From Thiovibrio sp964588325 (GTDB taxonomy: Bacteria; Desulfobacterota; Desulfobulbia; Desulfobulbales; Desulfurivibrionaceae): a stretch of 64,000 nucleotides of DNA. The position numbers and the translations under genes were made by a program. Positions 17,309 through 26,373 of this stretch are shown one piece after another. The notes below the pieces were generated by a model that worked only from the letters and a program-made list of their open reading frames with translations, had not been told where the DNA came from and did no database searches. Positions within the stretch are counted from its first letter, which is position 1; every line of letters begins with the position of its first letter. The DNA lies in NCBI GenBank assembly GCA_964588325.1, contig CAZPOR010000001.1, positions 337,266 to 401,265 on the forward strand. The letters are read 5' to 3'.

Positions 17309-19355
17309 CCCTGGAGAGGAGAGGCTTTTTCCTTTACGCTGCGACGGCCCGGGCGTGTATGCGGCCTTTGCCGCCTTGGCCGGGGAATCCGGTTACGCCC
17401 GGCATCTTGCTCAACAGGAAAAGTCTTGGGAGCTGTATCTCGTCTGCCTTGCCGAAGATCTTGCCTCTTTTCTTGCCGCATATCCCGCGGCAGATACACT
17501 CATTCCGCCCCAATCAGCCGGTCGCGCCCGCGACCTCCCCGCCGCAGCCGGTCTTGAGGCCGTGCGCACCTTCAGGCCGCTTGGGTTGTCGTTCACCATT
17601 TTTTTCTCGCTCTTGAAATGCGCCCGCCAGGTTTTTTTCCTCTGTTTGTCCGCGGGGAACCGTGAGCAGGTTCGGGCCGGATGCGCCCTTTTTTTTGACC
17701 GGATGGAAGCCGCTGCCGTCAGTCAGTGGGTCAAGGAGGAGAGTGGTTCCGTCCAGCACAGGCTTCGCAAGGCGCGGCAGTATATTCTCAACGAAAAAAG
17801 GCGTTATGCCGCGGTATTTTCCCGGATGGCCGAGCCGGCTTTTATCGTGGACCGGGAGCGTTGCCTGGTGGATGTCAACGACGCCTTTGAGGATTTTTTC
17901 AAGGTGCGCGGGGAGACGCTGATCGGCAAATCCTGCGATGTGGTCTTGGGGCATGCGGTCTGCGAGGCGTGTTTGCTGGAAAAGGTGCTGTCCGAACAGG
18001 GCTCTTTTTCCAGTGTCGAGATTGCCATTCCGGTTGCCGGGGAAACCCGGACGGTGCTGATGAGCGGCACTTCTCTGGGGTTTGTGAACGGAGAAGATTC
18101 CGGCGGTATTGTGGTGTTGCAGGATATCACCGGGCAGCGGCGGGTTGAGCTGGCCCTTCAGGCAAGCGAGGAGCAGTTCCGGACCCTGGTTGAGAATATT
18201 CCCGATGTTGCCTGGCGAGCGGATGCAGAGGGACTGCTGGCCTATGTCAGCCCCAAGATGAAACCGATCTGTGGGTACGAGCCGGAGGATCTGCTCGGGC
18301 AGAGCAGATTCAGCCACGTTCATCCCGAGGATGTTGACGAGGTCCGCAAGCGGTATGGCCTGCTCTTTAGTAAGGAGCGGGATTTTAATCTCCATTACCG
18401 GTTGCGTCATAAAAAAGGGAAATGGCTCTGGGTGCATGACCGGGCCCAGGCTGTCGGCGGCTATGCCACCGGGGTTTTTTCCGATGTCACCAAGCTGCGC
18501 AAGATGGAGGACGAACTCAAGGAATACCGTGCCTGGCTGGAGGAGATGGTGGACGAAAGAACCCAGGAGGCCGAGGCGGTGAACCGGCAACTGCTGCTGG
18601 AGGTGGCCGAGCGCCAGCAGGCGCAGCAGGAGCTGGAACGGGTGGCGGCGCGCCTCCGGCACTCCAACGCCGAGCTGGAGCAGTTCGCCCATGTGGCGTC
18701 CCACGATATGAAAGAGCCGCTCCTGCTGATCGTTTCCTTTGCCGAACGGCTGCTGGCCAAATGGCCCGAGAAATTCGACGGCAAGGCAGGGGAATTTCTC
18801 GGGCGCATTCTCAAGGCAGGACACCAGTTGCAGGAGCTGATGGACAGCATCCTGCAACTTTCCAAAGTGCGCACCTGCGATCACCCTTTCGGGGCTGTTG
18901 CGCTGGATGATCTCCTGGGGGAGGTGATGGATGATTTTGAGGAGAAGACCCGGCAGGCGGGGGGAACCATCGGCCTGGGAACTCTTGCGGCCATTGAGGG
19001 AGACAGGGTTCAACTCCGGCAGCTTTTCCAGAACCTCATTGCCAACGCCTTGAAGTACCGGCAGAAAAGCATTCCTCCCCTGGTCGAGGTAAAAGGCCGA
19101 ATGCTGCCGGGAAAAATCTATGAAATAACGGTGCAGGATAACGGCATCGGCTTTGAGGAAAAGCATGCGGAGCGGATTTTTCAGCCCTTTGTCCGGCTGC
19201 ATGGCCGGCATGAGTACGACGGGACCGGCATCGGTCTGGCGACCTGCGAAAAAATAGTCGCCCGGCACGGCGGAAGGATTACCGCCAAAAGCAGGCCCGG
19301 CGAGGGCTCGATTTTTATCATTCAATTGCCTATTTTTCAGTCGAAACGCCGGTGA
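17298..19355 (+). CDS. Cytoplasmic PAS-PAS sensor histidine kinase
   Basis: 685 residues without a clear membrane segment. The N-terminal 165 residues are a conserved-looking but unassigned sensor region (RPLGLSFTIFFSLLKCARQVFF). PAS1 spans about 168-280 and contains CEAC; PAS2 about 288-402, with the PAC motif FNLHYRLRHKKGKWLWVHDRA. A coiled coil lies at 403-458. The HisKA domain has H469 in ASHDMKEPL, and the HATPase domain has N box NLIANALKYR, G1 DNGIGF and G2 GTGIGLATC. The ATG overlaps der by 11 bases. No response regulator is adjacent, so the partner may be the regulator at 23746 or elsewhere. Confidence 0.88.
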   Translation: MANDPGEERLFPLRCDGPGVYAAFAALAGESGYARHLAQQEKSWELYLVCLAEDLASFLAAYPAADTLIPPQSAGRARDLPAAAGLEAVRTFRPLGLSFTIFFSLLKCARQVFFLCLSAGNREQVRAGCALFFDRMEAAAVSQWVKEESGSVQHRLRKARQYILNEKRRYAAVFSRMAEPAFIVDRERCLVDVNDAFEDFFKVRGETLIGKSCDVVLGHAVCEACLLEKVLSEQGSFSSVEIAIPVAGETRTVLMSGTSLGFVNGEDSGGIVVLQDITGQRRVELALQASEEQFRTLVENIPDVAWRADAEGLLAYVSPKMKPICGYEPEDLLGQSRFSHVHPEDVDEVRKRYGLLFSKERDFNLHYRLRHKKGKWLWVHDRAQAVGGYATGVFSDVTKLRKMEDELKEYRAWLEEMVDERTQEAEAVNRQLLLEVAERQQAQQELERVAARLRHSNAELEQFAHVASHDMKEPLLLIVSFAERLLAKWPEKFDGKAGEFLGRILKAGHQLQELMDSILQLSKVRTCDHPFGAVALDDLLGEVMDDFEEKTRQAGGTIGLGTLAAIEGDRVQLRQLFQNLIANALKYRQKSIPPLVEVKGRMLPGKIYEITVQDNGIGFEEKHAERIFQPFVRLHGRHEYDGTGIGLATCEKIVARHGGRITAKSRPGEGSIFIIQLPIFQSKRR

Positions 19356-19504
19356 CGGTCCGCGGCTTCATGCTGCCGCCTGCCTGTCTCCTGGGATGGG
19401 CGGCAATGCCGGGATACCCTCCTGACAAAAATGAGCAGTCTTCTTTTTTTTCGTTTTTTTTATCGTAAAAAGTACTTCCTTCCGGGCCCCGCTTTGGGTA
19501 TGTT

Positions 19505-19551
19505 GTACCATATATTGTGGTGACTCATGCATTCTATGCGCCATATCGTGT
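19505..19551 (+). promoter_or_regulatory. Candidate tandem NrdR boxes upstream of nrdJ
   Basis: Two sites with a CCATAT core, centred on CCATATATTG (19508-19517) and CGCCATATCG (19539-19548), lie 31 bp apart, three helical turns, which is the usual spacing of NrdR box pairs. The first agrees with 9 of 10 core positions of the known consensus (read on the other strand as CAATATATGG); the second is degenerate (about 6 of 10). No nrdR gene is in the window. Confidence 0.5.
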
Positions 19552-19593
19552 TTTATTTCCGTTACAATCAAGAATTTACCCAAGGGGTGCCCG

Positions 19594-21777
19594 ATGGATT
19601 TACCGATCAGTTTTGATGAAGCGCTGAAGGAATGGGAGCGTTTTGAAGAGTATCTTGTGCAGGCCAGGTACGCTATCCGCAACAATAAAACCGGGGTGCC
19701 CATGGAAAAAGACATGGCCCAGGTGCTGTTGCGCGTCAGCAAGCAGTTCAAGCATCCTGCGGTCGCCAAGGCCCTGATCCACGGCACCATCATTACTGCC
19801 ACCCCGTTCCTGATGAACGGCGGCAACCCTCATACCCGGCGGGCCGGCTATTATTCCTGTTATCCCTTGGGCGATGTGGCAGATTCCACCGACGCGATCT
19901 TCGACATGGAGCGGGATCTGGTCAGCATCTTCCAGCATGCGGGCGGCGGCGGCATCGACGTGACCAATATCCGGCCCAAGGGCACCATTGTCGATAACGG
20001 CCAGGGGCTTGCTTCCGGTCCGGTTTCCTTTGCCAAGGGATTTTCCCATCTTTCCGAGCGCATCAGCCAGGGCGGCAAGCGGCGCGGCGCCCTTATGATT
20101 CAGGCGGACTGGGATATCAAGGACGTCAAGGAGTTCATCACTTTCAAGGGGGATAATCCCGGCCGGTACACCGGCTGCAACATCTCGCTCAATGTGACCG
20201 ACGAAAAGTTCTGGGAGGATGAGGAGCTCACTAACCTGGTGGCCGAGTATATCTGGAAATCCGGCGATCCCGGCCTGCTTTTCACCCAGAAAAGCCTGGC
20301 CAACACCCCGGTGCTGGCCAAACACAATCCGATCTACTCCAATCCCTGCGGAGAATATCTTTCCACCAAGGATACGGCCTGCAACCTGCTCACCGTCTGC
20401 CTGTCCAAGTGTCTCCAGGAGGACAAGGGCAAGTTTTTTGACGGGGTGTTCGAAGCGGCCAGGCTCGCGGCCATCGCGGGCAACGAGATTCTCGACCTGG
20501 GCGGCTTCCCCCCCATTGAGCGGATCAAGGTCAATACCCTCAAGTTCAGGCCCATCGGCATCGGTTTCACCGGCCTGCACCATGCCATGAACCATTTCGG
20601 CGTTTCCTACGCCGATGAGCACGAGGCCCCGCTCTTTGCCAAGGCGACCCAGTTGGTCCTGATGCTGGGCTCCATGCAGGGCAGCCTTGATTATGCCGAT
20701 TTCATCAAAAAGGAAGGCAAGCAGAAAAAGCTCACCCCCCAGGAATGGAACATGACCTATGTCGACAAAATCGACAGCGAGGCCATTGCCTTCATCGAAT
20801 CGGACATGCCCAACAAAGCCCAGTGGCGCAAGCGGACCAGCGAGCTCTTCGCCACTCTGCGCAAGCTCGGCGGGCTGTACAATTCGGTGACCACCTCCCA
20901 GGCTCCCACCGGGTCCATCTCCCAGTTGATGCGGGTGGCCTGCACCGGGGTGGAGCCCTATTTCTCCATGATCCAGCGCCGCAAGGTCAAGGATGTGGAT
21001 GATTCCTGGAAGGAGTTCATCCTCGTGCCCCTGGAGTTTTACCAGTACGAGGAGGAAAAGCTGGAATGGGTCGCCGAACAGACCGCGCACAAGATCGAGC
21101 CGTACCAGCAGATCCGGATTTTGGAGGCGTGCCAGGCCTTCAACCATACCGCGGTGTCGAAGACCATCAACCTGCCCGCCGACACCACGGTGGCCGACAT
21201 CAAGAAGATCCTCCAGTATGCCCGGAAAAGCAATCTCAAGGGCATTACCATGTTCCGCGATTCCTCCATGGAAGGGGTGCTGAGCGATCATGGCGGCAAG
21301 GTCGAGGCGACCTGCGAATTTTGCGACATGGATGTGCGCAGCGGCTCCACCTACAAGTTCCGTGGGCCTGCCCCGCTGTATATCACGGCCAACAAGGGCG
21401 GCCAGGGCCATGTGCGCGAGGTGTTCCTCAACACCACCAAGTCCGGTTCGACCCTGCACGGGATGAGCGAAGCTTTGGGAAGGGTCATTTCCGTGGCGCT
21501 CCAGCACGACTACCGGCTGGTGGGCAAGATCGCCCGGACCTTGGAGGACATCTCTTCCGACGGCGCCTGGATCAGCGCCTCGCTGGGCAGGGTCTATTCC
21601 ATTCCCGCCGCCTTGGCCAAGGTGCTTGACAAGAGCGGAGAGGGCGAGGTGGAGCAGGATCCCGAACCCTACGCCGAGCCGTCCTCCTATGCCTCTTGCC
21701 CGGCCTGCGGCAAGATCAGCCTGCGGCGCAGCGGCGGCTGCAACCAGTGCGTGAGTTGCGGGTATTCCTCCTGTTGA
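19594..21777 (+). CDS. nrdJ: Adenosylcobalamin-dependent (class II) ribonucleotide reductase
   Basis: Reduces ribonucleotides to deoxyribonucleotides using an adenosylcobalamin-derived thiyl radical; works with or without oxygen and needs no NrdB. 727 residues. Key segments: YYSCYPLGDVADST with the N-terminal redox Cys, HAGGGGIDVTNIRPKG, the catalytic loop NPCGEYLS with radical Cys and Glu, then TGSISQLMRVACTGVEP, and a C-terminal zinc-ribbon/redox tail CPACGK...CNQCVSCGY. There is no N-terminal ATP cone. RBS AAGGGG precedes ATG 19594. The gene implies a need for B12, fitting the cobalamin riboswitch at 57.5 kb. Confidence 0.93.
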   Translation: MDLPISFDEALKEWERFEEYLVQARYAIRNNKTGVPMEKDMAQVLLRVSKQFKHPAVAKALIHGTIITATPFLMNGGNPHTRRAGYYSCYPLGDVADSTDAIFDMERDLVSIFQHAGGGGIDVTNIRPKGTIVDNGQGLASGPVSFAKGFSHLSERISQGGKRRGALMIQADWDIKDVKEFITFKGDNPGRYTGCNISLNVTDEKFWEDEELTNLVAEYIWKSGDPGLLFTQKSLANTPVLAKHNPIYSNPCGEYLSTKDTACNLLTVCLSKCLQEDKGKFFDGVFEAARLAAIAGNEILDLGGFPPIERIKVNTLKFRPIGIGFTGLHHAMNHFGVSYADEHEAPLFAKATQLVLMLGSMQGSLDYADFIKKEGKQKKLTPQEWNMTYVDKIDSEAIAFIESDMPNKAQWRKRTSELFATLRKLGGLYNSVTTSQAPTGSISQLMRVACTGVEPYFSMIQRRKVKDVDDSWKEFILVPLEFYQYEEEKLEWVAEQTAHKIEPYQQIRILEACQAFNHTAVSKTINLPADTTVADIKKILQYARKSNLKGITMFRDSSMEGVLSDHGGKVEATCEFCDMDVRSGSTYKFRGPAPLYITANKGGQGHVREVFLNTTKSGSTLHGMSEALGRVISVALQHDYRLVGKIARTLEDISSDGAWISASLGRVYSIPAALAKVLDKSGEGEVEQDPEPYAEPSSYASCPACGKISLRRSGGCNQCVSCGYSSC

Positions 21778-21800
21778 CGAACGAAAACGAGGGCGGTTAT

Positions 21801-23762
21801 ATGCAGTCAGGCCCACAGCAGGGCAGATACAGCAAGGCGGTCATGGCTTTCATGGCCGTCTTGTTTTTTTTCATGGTGCTGGGGGACATCATCATTGCCC
21901 GGCATCAACGGAATTTTTTGTTTTCCAGGGCGGAAGAACAAGTCCGCCGGGATCTCCAATTGATGGCGGTCAATTTCCTTGAGCCGTCCCTCAAGTATGA
22001 CTACGATTGGATAAACGGATTCGTCCGGCGCTGGGGCGAGGAGCATCCCGAGGTGGTGCGCCTGGCCGCCATCGACCCTGAGGGCAGGGATCTTTTTGCT
22101 TTCAGCCGTCCCGATGCAGGGGCAAAAGTTTTTCTGGTCGAAGAGAAGGTGCATTTCCAGGGCAAAAAGCTGCTGACCCTGCAGATGGTGGCTTCCTCCG
22201 GCGAGGTGGATGCCCTTTTGCGCAAGCTCCACTGGCAATTGGGGCTTGCCTCGTTTTTCCTTACGGCGATCGCCGGAATCGCCCTGTGGTTCACCCTGAG
22301 GCGTATTGCCTTTGCTCCCCTGGAAAAAGAGATCGGTCTGCGCCTGGAGACGGAGCAGAAACTTGCCGCGGCCCACCACCGGCTTGAGGAGCGGGTGCGC
22401 GAACGGACCGCTGATCTGGAGGACGCCAATCTCCTGCTGCAGAAAGAGGTCGCGGTGCGTCACGCCGCGGAAGAGCAGTTTGCCCGGCTGCACCGGGAGT
22501 ACGAGCTGATCCTGAAATCCGCCGGGGAAGGAATCTATGGCCTGGACACCGAGGGACGCCTAACCTTTGTCAACTTGGCGGGATTGCAGATCCTTGGATA
22601 CGATGAGGCGGAATTGACCGGCAAGCATCTGCACGATTTCCCCCATCATGTGCGCTGGGATGGCGAGCCGTATGGCCGGGAGGATTGCCCGGTGTGCGCG
22701 GCCTATGGCGAGGGGAAAAAAAATCGCGGGGGGGAAAGCTATTTTGCCAGAAAGGACGGCGCTGTTTTTCCGGTGGAGTTTGTCTGCACTCCCCTGATGG
22801 AAGGCGAAACATTCATGGGTACGGTTGTGGTGTTTGAAGATATTACCGTGCGCAAGCAGGCCGAACGCGACCTGCTCGCCCTGACCGAAACCTTGGAGCG
22901 GCGGGTCATGGAGCGTACCGCCCGCCTGGACGCCGCCAACCTGGAATTGCGGGAAACCCTGGGGCAGTTGGAGCAGACCCAGGCGCAGTTGGTGCAATCC
23001 GGAAAGATGGCGGCCTTGGGGGATCTGGTGGCGGGGGTTGCCCATGAGATCAACACCCCGGTGGGCGTGGGCGTAACCGCGGCGTCGCATCTGGAGAACA
23101 AGACCAGGGAGATTGTGGCCCTCTACGGGGAAGGGAGGATGAAGCGCGGCGATCTTGACCGGTATCTCGCTCTTTGCCAGGATGCGGCGAGCCTGATCTT
23201 TTCCAATCTTCACCGGGCCGCGGAACTCATCCGCAGCTTCAAGCAGGTGGCGGTGGATCAATCCGGGGAGGGGCGCAGGACTTTTCGGGTCAAAGAATAC
23301 CTGGCCGAGGTCTGCCTGAGCCTGAGGCCGGTTTTAAAGAACACCGGTCATCGTTTGGAGATCTCCTGTCCCGAGGATCTGGAACTGAACAGCTATCCCG
23401 GGGCCTTTTCCCAGATCGTCACCAACTTCATCACCAACTCGCTGACCCATGCCTACGATGGGGATCAGGCCGGTGTTCTGCTCGTGGAAATAGGGCTGGA
23501 GGGGGGCAATGTCCGGTTGTGCTATAGCGATGACGGCAAAGGCATGACCGCAGATCTGGTCAGCCACGCCTTTGATCCATTTTTTACGACAAACAGGGAA
23601 AAAGGGGGGAGCGGTTTAGGGCTGCATATCGTATATAATCTTGTGACCCAGAAATTATTGGGGTCAATTACCTGTGAAAGCAAGCCAGGAAAGGGAACAT
23701 CCTTTGTTCTGCTTTTCCCGGCCGCCATACCTGGGGGGGTATCGCATGGTGGAGTCACATGA
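21801..23762 (+). CDS. Membrane-bound PAS sensor histidine kinase
   Basis: 653 residues. TM1 about 12-30 and TM2 about 148-168 flank a periplasmic sensor of about 115 residues; a coiled coil follows, then a PAS domain (about 230-360, containing CPVC) and a second coiled coil. The HisKA domain has the H box GVAHEINTPVGVG, common in kinases paired with HD-GYP regulators. The HATPase domain has DDGKGM and GGSGLGLHIVYNL. ATG 21801 with GAGGGCGG upstream is chosen, 23 bases after nrdJ; the open frame extends into nrdJ but that part is another frame. Its 3' end overlaps the next gene by 17 bases. Confidence 0.9.
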   Translation: MQSGPQQGRYSKAVMAFMAVLFFFMVLGDIIIARHQRNFLFSRAEEQVRRDLQLMAVNFLEPSLKYDYDWINGFVRRWGEEHPEVVRLAAIDPEGRDLFAFSRPDAGAKVFLVEEKVHFQGKKLLTLQMVASSGEVDALLRKLHWQLGLASFFLTAIAGIALWFTLRRIAFAPLEKEIGLRLETEQKLAAAHHRLEERVRERTADLEDANLLLQKEVAVRHAAEEQFARLHREYELILKSAGEGIYGLDTEGRLTFVNLAGLQILGYDEAELTGKHLHDFPHHVRWDGEPYGREDCPVCAAYGEGKKNRGGESYFARKDGAVFPVEFVCTPLMEGETFMGTVVVFEDITVRKQAERDLLALTETLERRVMERTARLDAANLELRETLGQLEQTQAQLVQSGKMAALGDLVAGVAHEINTPVGVGVTAASHLENKTREIVALYGEGRMKRGDLDRYLALCQDAASLIFSNLHRAAELIRSFKQVAVDQSGEGRRTFRVKEYLAEVCLSLRPVLKNTGHRLEISCPEDLELNSYPGAFSQIVTNFITNSLTHAYDGDQAGVLLVEIGLEGGNVRLCYSDDGKGMTADLVSHAFDPFFTTNREKGGSGLGLHIVYNLVTQKLLGSITCESKPGKGTSFVLLFPAAIPGGVSHGGVT

Positions 23763-25302
23763 GGCGGTTTTTTTTGCGGATGAGCCGGAGGGGCCCGGTT
23801 CATCCGGGCAACAGTCCGGGGCCAACGGCGCCTGGAAGGTGCTGGTGGTTGACGACGAGGAAGAGGTGCATGCCGTCACCAAATTGGTTCTTGCCGACTT
23901 TTCCTACGAGGACAAAGGGCTGCTCTTTCTGCACGCCTATTCCGGGAGGGAGGCCAGGGAGCTCATTGCCGAGCATCCCGACACCGCCATCATTTTTCTT
24001 GACGTGGTCATGGAAAAAAATGATGCCGGACTCGATGTGGTCCGCCATATCCGGGAGGAGTTGAAAAATTCCTTTGTCCGGATTATCCTGCGCACCGGCC
24101 AGCCCGGTCAGGCGCCGGCGGAGAAGGTGATCATTGATTATGATATCAATGATTACAAGGAGAAAACCGAGCTCACCGCCCAGAAGCTCTTCACCACCAT
24201 GGTGGCTTCCCTGCGCTCCTACCGGGACATCCTTACCATAGAGGCCAACCGCAAGGGGCTGGAAAAGATCATCGACGCGGCCACCTCCATCTGCCGCCTC
24301 CGTTCGGTCACCAATCTGGCCAGCGGGGTTCTTACCCAACTGGTCGCCATCCTCCATCTCAGTGAAAACGCCCTCTATTGCAGGACTTCCGGGATCGCGG
24401 TGGCCAATATCCAGGGCAGTTTCAAGATGCTTGCCGCCACCGGGGCCTACGAATCCTATCTCGATGCCGAGGTTGGGGGAGATTTGCCGGCCAAGGTTCT
24501 TGCCTATGTCCAGCAGGCCACGGCGCTCAAGCAATCCATCTGCCAGGACAACCGGTACATCGGGTATTTTTGCAGTGAGCGCGGGGAGGAAACGGTTATC
24601 TATCTTGAAGGCTGGCGCGATCTCAGCGAGCTTGACCGCAGGATGATCGAGGTTTTTTGCGGCAACGTCCAGGTGGCCTACGAAAATGTGCTTTTAACCC
24701 AGGAAATTGAGGGAACCCAGAAGGAGATCATCTACACCCTGGGCCAGCTTGCCGAGATGCGTTCCCTTGAGACCGGCAACCATGTCCATCGGGTGGCGGA
24801 ATACAGCCGGCTGCTCGCGGAAAAACATGGCATGAGTCCGCGGGAGGTGGAGGTGATCCGTCTTGCCTCCTCCATGCATGATGTCGGCAAAGTCGCCATC
24901 CCCGATGCCATTCTCAACAAAACCGGGCCGCTCACCGCTGCCGAGTTTGAGATTATGAAGACCCATACCAGCCGGGCTCAGGAGATGCTGGGTCTTTCCG
25001 ACCGGGAGGTTGTCAAGGCCGCGATCGTCATCGCCATGCAGCATCACGAAAAGTTTGACGGCAGCGGGTATCCCCAGGGTTTGAAGGGGGAGGATATCCA
25101 CATCAGCGCCAGAATCACCGCCCTTGCCGATGTCTTTGACGCCCTGGGCAGTGACCGTTCCTATCGTCAGGCCTGGGAGATGGAGGCTATCCTTGATCTT
25201 ATCCGCGCGGAACGCGGCGTGCATTTCGACCCGATTCTGGTGGATCTCTTTTTTGAAAATATAGACACGATCCTGGCCATCAGAACCAACCTGGCAGGCT
25301 AG
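23746..25302 (+). CDS. Response regulator with DUF3369 and HD-GYP domains
   Basis: 518 residues. A receiver domain (about 30-155, acidic cluster VVDDEEEV, phosphoacceptor in FLDVVM, late Lys in DYKEKTEL) is followed by a DUF3369 (GAF-like) sensor region of about 180 residues and an HD-GYP cyclic-di-GMP phosphodiesterase: GNHVHRVAEYSRLL, MHDVGKVAIPD, HHEKFDGSGYP. All HD-GYP residues are present, so it should hydrolyse c-di-GMP when activated. The overlap with the kinase gene strongly suggests a cognate pair. GGGGGGG 5 bases before ATG 23746 is the likely RBS. Confidence 0.9.
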   Translation: MVESHEAVFFADEPEGPGSSGQQSGANGAWKVLVVDDEEEVHAVTKLVLADFSYEDKGLLFLHAYSGREARELIAEHPDTAIIFLDVVMEKNDAGLDVVRHIREELKNSFVRIILRTGQPGQAPAEKVIIDYDINDYKEKTELTAQKLFTTMVASLRSYRDILTIEANRKGLEKIIDAATSICRLRSVTNLASGVLTQLVAILHLSENALYCRTSGIAVANIQGSFKMLAATGAYESYLDAEVGGDLPAKVLAYVQQATALKQSICQDNRYIGYFCSERGEETVIYLEGWRDLSELDRRMIEVFCGNVQVAYENVLLTQEIEGTQKEIIYTLGQLAEMRSLETGNHVHRVAEYSRLLAEKHGMSPREVEVIRLASSMHDVGKVAIPDAILNKTGPLTAAEFEIMKTHTSRAQEMLGLSDREVVKAAIVIAMQHHEKFDGSGYPQGLKGEDIHISARITALADVFDALGSDRSYRQAWEMEAILDLIRAERGVHFDPILVDLFFENIDTILAIRTNLAG

Positions 25303-26270
25303 CCCGCGTGCGCCTTCAAGGCGCCGGCGATGAGTGGCCAGGTTGTGCGCAGCGCTTCTCGATTGGTAAAGGGGATGGTGAGGTGCACCTGGTCTTGTTC
25401 AAAGGAGGGTGAGTGATTGAGGGCCACCCCGTTGGGCAGCTTGAGCGCGGCGGCAAAGGCGCGGAATTCCTGTTCCGCCGCGGTGAGATCCGGGAAGCGT
25501 TGTCCGGTGAGCCACTGCATGAGCCGGGCTGTTTTTTGGGGGATGTTGGTCTCCTGCGGGTCAAGGATTTCCCGCACCTCGGGCTGGCTGAGCAGGGCCA
25601 TGACAGAGGTGTTGTGCCTGGCTGCCAGCTCCCGGCAGGCGATGGTGATTTTTTTCTGGTTGCTGACGCTGAGGCTCAGAATCTCCATGACCTCATAGAG
25701 AGAGAGGCGGTCGGTGAAGTTCAGGGCCAGCAGTTCCCTGGCCACCCCTTCATGCAGTCGGCCTTCGTGGAGCGCGGTGAGCAGGTGCTCTTCAAGCCGC
25801 AGCAGCGGCAACAGGCTGTGCAGATGATGGCGGTGGGGTTCCAGACCCAGAACGGGGAGAAACCTTTGGGCCGCCTCGTTCTCATCCAGGTGGGCGAGGA
25901 TCTTTTGGAAAAAGATCGCCTGCTCGACCACGCTGATGTCGCCACGGAGCATGGTGTCTTCCAGGCTGATGGCCAGGGTTTCCGCGGGCAAGGTATCCGC
26001 CGGCAGCACCAGGCAGATGGCCGAGATGCAGTGCTGGGCTTGCTGGGCGGCCAGCAACCGTCTGCGGCCCGTGACGATCTCCATGCTGGTTCGCCCCTGT
26101 TCCCTGAGGATGGGCGGGTGGAGGATCCCGGTTCGGGCAACGGAATCCAGCAGGGCTGGGCTTGGTTCCCGTGCTTCTTCCGGGGTCAGGCTGTTGCTGA
26201 AATCCTGAAAATTGATGTGGTGCAGGTTGACGAGGCTTGAACGGAAGGTCGGCGGCATGGGTATTCTCAT
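25299..26270 (-). CDS. ParB/Srx-fold (ParB N-terminal domain) protein
   Basis: 323 residues; the first 120 resemble a ParB N-terminal domain, with VARTGILHPPILRE, VTGRRRLLAAQQA (the GxRR CTP-pocket-like motif) and LEDTMLRGDISVVEQA. The middle has helices in the place of a ParB HTH (ISVVEQAIFFQKIL...LSLYEVMEILSLS), and the C-terminal third is unassigned. It is not beside parA or an origin, so it is more likely an orphan regulator or nuclease-like relative than the chromosome partition ParB. Its stop overlaps the end of the HD-GYP gene by 4 bases (convergent). The start is uncertain: ATG 26270 or 26258. Confidence 0.6.
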   Translation of the reverse strand: MRIPMPPTFRSSLVNLHHINFQDFSNSLTPEEAREPSPALLDSVARTGILHPPILREQGRTSMEIVTGRRRLLAAQQAQHCISAICLVLPADTLPAETLAISLEDTMLRGDISVVEQAIFFQKILAHLDENEAAQRFLPVLGLEPHRHHLHSLLPLLRLEEHLLTALHEGRLHEGVARELLALNFTDRLSLYEVMEILSLSVSNQKKITIACRELAARHNTSVMALLSQPEVREILDPQETNIPQKTARLMQWLTGQRFPDLTAAEQEFRAFAAALKLPNGVALNHSPSFEQDQVHLTIPFTNREALRTTWPLIAGALKAHAG

Positions 26271-26373
26271 TGGCGACTGGCGGATGTTTTTCTGTGTCGT
26301 GGTTGCTTGACTCTATGGGAAAAAAGGTCCATCTTGTCAATGAAAACCTGTAGGATTTTTAAAGAGGGGCAAC

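Noticed and set aside
19356..19593. Cobalamin riboswitch in front of nrdJ
   Set aside because: Searched by eye for a B12 box and the GGTGCAAATCC type core; neither is present, and the leader is short for the aptamer.
19600..21816. Minus-strand open frame of 738 codons across nrdJ
   Set aside because: Antisense shadow of nrdJ, no domain features.
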